Shown piece by piece: positions 4,872-7,142 of a stretch of 7,142 nucleotides of DNA. Numbering within the stretch: position 1 is the first letter of the stretch; each line of letters starts with the position of its first letter. The stretch is from an uncultured Eubacteriales bacterium (GTDB taxonomy: Bacteria; Bacillota; Clostridia; Oscillospirales; Oscillospiraceae): assembly GCA_900550705.1 (NCBI GenBank), contig URTG01000088.1, forward strand, positions 1 to 7,142. The letters run 5' to 3'. The position numbers and the translations under genes were made by a program. A model generated the notes under the pieces. It was not told the DNA's origin and did not search any database. It saw only the letters and a program-made list of their open reading frames with translations.

Positions 4872-6998
4872 ATGAAAGTGGTCAAGCGCGACGGGACCAT
4901 TGTGAACTACGACCGCAGCAAGATCGTCCGGGCCATCGAAAAGGCCAACCAGGACGTGGCATCCGAGGACCGGCTGTCCAGCGACCGCATCGAGAACCTG
5001 GTGGACCATATCGAGGCACAGAAGCGCAGCCGGATGCTGGTGGAGGACATCCAGGACCTGGTGGAGCAGGGGCTGGTGGAGGAGAACAAGTTCCACCTGG
5101 CCAAGAGCTACATCATCTATCGCTACAACCGCGCCCTGGTCCGCAAGGCCAACACCACCGACGAGTCCATCCTCTCCCTCCTGCGGAATGAAAACCAGGA
5201 GCTGGCAGAGGAGAACTCCAACAAGAACACCATGATCGCCGCCACCCAGCGGGACTACATCGCCGGCGAGGTGAGCCGGGACCTGACCCGCCGTATCCTG
5301 CTGCCCGAGTATATCTCCAAGGCCCACGACGAGGGCGCCATCCACTTCCACGACGCGGACTACTTCGTCCAGCCCATCTTCAACTGCTGCCTCATCAACA
5401 TCGGGGATATGCTGGACAACGGCACCGTGATGAACGGCAAGCTCATTGAAAGCCCCAAGAGCTTTCAGGTGGCCTGCACGGTGATGACCCAGATCATCGC
5501 CTGCGTGGCCTCCAACCAGTACGGCGGCCAGTCCGTGGACCTGCGCCATCTGGGCAAATATCTCCGCCGGAGCAAGGAGAAGTTCCACCGCCACATCGCC
5601 GCCGACTGCGACAGCTCCGTAGACGCCGAGACCCTGGAGCGCCTGGTGAACGACCGGGTGCGGGACGAGCTGAAAAGCGGCGTGCAGACCATCCAGTATC
5701 AGATCAACACCCTAATGACCACCAACGGCCAGTCTCCCTTCGTCACCCTGTTCCTGAATCTCCAGGAGGACGACCCCTATCTGGAGGAGAACGCCATGAT
5801 CGTGGAGGAGGTCCTCCGCCAGCGGCTGGAGGGCATTAAGAACGAGGCGGGGGCCTACATCACCCCGGCCTTCCCCAAGCTGGTCTATGTGCTGGACGAG
5901 CACAACTGCCTGAAGGGCGGCAAGTACGACTATATCACCGAGCTGGCCGTCCGCTGCTCCGCCAAGCGGATGTACCCCGACTACATCTCCGCCAAGAAAA
6001 TGCGGGAGAATTACGAGGGCAACGTCTTCTCCCCCATGGGCTGCCGCTCCTTCCTGGCTCCCTGGAAGGACGAGAACGGGAATTATAAGTTCGAGGGCCG
6101 CTTCAACCAGGGCGTGGTCTCCCTGAACCTGCCCCAGATCGGCATCCTGGCCCGGGGCGACGAGGAGAAGTTCTGGGCCCTGCTGGAGGAGCGGCTGGAC
6201 CTGTGCTTCAAGGCCCTGATGTGCCGCCACAACGCCCTGAAGAATGTCCACTCCGATTCCTCCCCCATCCACTGGCAGTACGGCGCCATCGCCCGCCTGC
6301 CCAAGGGCGCGCCCATCGAGCCTCTGCTCTACGGCGGCTATTCCTCCATCTCCCTGGGCTACATCGGCCTGTATGAGGTGACCAAGCTCATGCGGGGCGT
6401 CAGCCACACCCAGCCCGGCGGCACCGAGTTCGCCCTGGCCATTATGAACCGCCTGCGGAAGGCCTGCGACGACTGGAAGAAGGAGACCAACATCGGCTTC
6501 GCCCTCTACGGCACCCCGGCGGAATCCCTGTGCTACCGCTTCGCCCGAATCGACAAAGAGCGCTTCGGAACGATACCCGATGTAACGGATAAGGGATATT
6601 ATACCAATAGTTATCATGTAGACGTGCGGGAGCACATCGACGCCTTCCATAAATTCACCTTCGAGAGTCAGTTCCAGAAGATCTCCACCGGCGGCTGTAT
6701 CTCCTATGTAGAGATCCCCAATATGCGCCACAACCTGGAGGCCCTGAAGGAAGTGGTCCGCTTTATCTATGACAACATCCAGTACGCCGAGTTCAACACC
6801 AAGAGCGACTACTGCCAGGTCTGCGGCTACGACGGCGAGATCATCATCAACGACGACAACCAATGGGAGTGCCCCGTCTGCCACAACAAGGACCGCTCCA
6901 AAATGAACGTCACCCGCCGCACCTGCGGCTACCTGGGTGAAAATTATTGGAACGTGGGAAAGACGAAGGAGATCAAGGCGCGGGTGTTGCATCTGTAA
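4872..6998 (+). CDS. nrdD: Anaerobic (class III) ribonucleoside-triphosphate reductase, large subunit
   Basis: NrdD reduces ribonucleoside triphosphates to deoxyribonucleotides without oxygen, using a glycyl radical installed by the radical-SAM activase NrdG. The product has 708 residues, close to the 712 of E. coli NrdD. An N-terminal ATP cone (about 1-92, VVKRDGTIVNYDRSKI) gives allosteric control by ATP/dATP. The conserved NSNKN...RDYIAGEVSRDL block follows. Cys172 (FNCCLIN) and Cys391 (SPMGCRSFL) match E. coli Cys175 and Cys384, the formate-type cysteine and the thiyl-radical site. The C-terminal zinc site is Cys648, 651, 667 and 670. The radical glycine is Gly686 in RRTCGYLG, 16 residues after the last zinc cysteine as in E. 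coli. I chose the ATG at 4872 because AGGAG lies 8 bases upstream and the ATP cone starts there; the frame is open back to 4791. Residues about 567-585 use AT-rich codons unlike the rest. NrdR control is likely. Confidence 0.97.
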   Translation: MKVVKRDGTIVNYDRSKIVRAIEKANQDVASEDRLSSDRIENLVDHIEAQKRSRMLVEDIQDLVEQGLVEENKFHLAKSYIIYRYNRALVRKANTTDESILSLLRNENQELAEENSNKNTMIAATQRDYIAGEVSRDLTRRILLPEYISKAHDEGAIHFHDADYFVQPIFNCCLINIGDMLDNGTVMNGKLIESPKSFQVACTVMTQIIACVASNQYGGQSVDLRHLGKYLRRSKEKFHRHIAADCDSSVDAETLERLVNDRVRDELKSGVQTIQYQINTLMTTNGQSPFVTLFLNLQEDDPYLEENAMIVEEVLRQRLEGIKNEAGAYITPAFPKLVYVLDEHNCLKGGKYDYITELAVRCSAKRMYPDYISAKKMRENYEGNVFSPMGCRSFLAPWKDENGNYKFEGRFNQGVVSLNLPQIGILARGDEEKFWALLEERLDLCFKALMCRHNALKNVHSDSSPIHWQYGAIARLPKGAPIEPLLYGGYSSISLGYIGLYEVTKLMRGVSHTQPGGTEFALAIMNRLRKACDDWKKETNIGFALYGTPAESLCYRFARIDKERFGTIPDVTDKGYYTNSYHVDVREHIDAFHKFTFESQFQKISTGGCISYVEIPNMRHNLEALKEVVRFIYDNIQYAEFNTKSDYCQVCGYDGEIIINDDNQWECPVCHNKDRSKMNVTRRTCGYLGENYWNVGKTKEIKARVLHL

Positions 6999-7052
6999 AG
7001 AGACAAGTAGCCTAATAACCGAAAAATAGCCTATATATTGTGACTCGACTTT

Positions 7053-7070
7053 GCAAAACTCGCGTTTTGC
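7053..7070. repeat. Small hairpin 55 bases after nrdD
   Basis: GCAAAAC and GTTTTGC form a perfect 7 bp stem with a TCGC loop. No U-tract follows on the plus strand (TCAACCC), so this is not a canonical terminator, although it could protect the nrdD 3' end. ACTCG occurs just before it and again within it (7043-7047, 7058-7062). Confidence 0.5.
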
Positions 7071-7075
7071 TCAAC

Positions 7076-7085
7076 CCTAATCGAT
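7076..7085. repeat. Left copy of a 10-base direct repeat bounding the palindrome
   Basis: CCTAATCGAT occurs here and, identically, at 7125-7134. The copies lie at the two ends of the 55-base palindrome and overlap its arms. TAATCGATTA (7078-7087) is itself a perfect palindrome. Confidence 0.6.
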
Positions 7086-7134
7086 TAAGCGTACCCCCGC
7101 CGCCCGGCGGGCGGCGGGGGTACGCCTAATCGAT
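7080..7134. repeat. 55-base near-perfect palindrome (long GC hairpin)
   Basis: The arms 7080-7105 and 7109-7134 pair along all 26 positions except one (A7088 against C7126), around a GGC loop. On the minus strand the exception becomes a G-U wobble, so a minus-strand transcript would pair throughout. The core is a run of C/G (about 7094-7120), flanked by GTAC and then by AT-rich ends containing ATCGAT. There is no U-tract on either side, so it is not a canonical intrinsic terminator. It could be a non-canonical bidirectional terminator, an mRNA-stabilising structure, or a dispersed palindromic repeat (REP or MITE-like). Confidence 0.8.
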
Positions 7135-7142
7135 GGCGACCG

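Larger units (their letters stand above)
6999..7142. other. Non-coding region after nrdD, with inverted and direct repeats
   Basis: No gene is visible between the nrdD stop and the end of the window. The first half is AT-rich, and TAGCCTA occurs twice (7008-7014 and 7027-7033). A small hairpin and a very long palindrome follow, listed separately. An nrdG gene, often next to nrdD, does not begin here. Confidence 0.6.

Noticed and set aside
5712..6992. A 426-codon open frame on the minus strand, opposite nrdD
   Set aside because: It is a mirror of nrdD with the same low-complexity hydrophobic composition, no ribosome binding site and no recognisable domain.
7053..7134. Canonical rho-independent terminator for nrdD
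   Set aside because: Neither the 7 bp hairpin nor the 55-base palindrome is followed by a U-rich run on the plus strand, so they are reported as repeats or hairpins instead.

Overview
The window looks like ordinary chromosome from a GC-rich, strictly anaerobic Firmicute, most likely an Oscillospiraceae-type gut clostridium. This placement is inference. It rests on clostridial-style MetRS and MnmA sequences, strong AGGAGG-type ribosome binding sites, sigma-A-type promoters, an oxygen-sensitive class III ribonucleotide reductase and a strong preference for G/C in third codon positions. There is no phage, transposase, CRISPR array, rRNA or tRNA gene.

Layout. On the minus strand, read from right to left, lie mnmA (3335-4429), a 105-codon small membrane protein gene (3016-3333), a 268-codon polytopic membrane protein gene (2100-2906) and metG (33-2081). 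The first two are separated by one base and must be co-transcribed. The last two are separated by 18 bases and have their own promoter in the 109-base gap at 2907-3015; read-through from mnmA is also possible because no terminator is visible there. Two of the four genes act on tRNA: MnmA thiolates U34 of Lys, Glu and Gln tRNAs, and MetRS charges tRNA-Met. The two membrane proteins are unrecognised.

On the plus strand, divergent from mnmA, lies nrdD (4872-6998), a complete class III anaerobic ribonucleoside-triphosphate reductase with ATP cone, active-site cysteines, zinc site and glycyl-radical site. The 442-base region between mnmA and nrdD holds a promoter for each gene, a good NrdR-box match overlapping the nrdD -35 element, two further inverted repeats, and a GC-rich leader of about 205 bases that can fold into several hairpins and matches no riboswitch I recognise. 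The activase gene nrdG does not follow nrdD within the window.

The right end (6999-7142) is non-coding. It has a small hairpin followed by a very strong 55-base palindrome (26-position stem, 3-base loop) without a U-tract, bounded by a 10-base direct repeat. This palindrome and the nrdD leader are the parts least explained by known features. I see no convincing new multi-gene system; the genes are housekeeping genes with two unknown membrane proteins among them.
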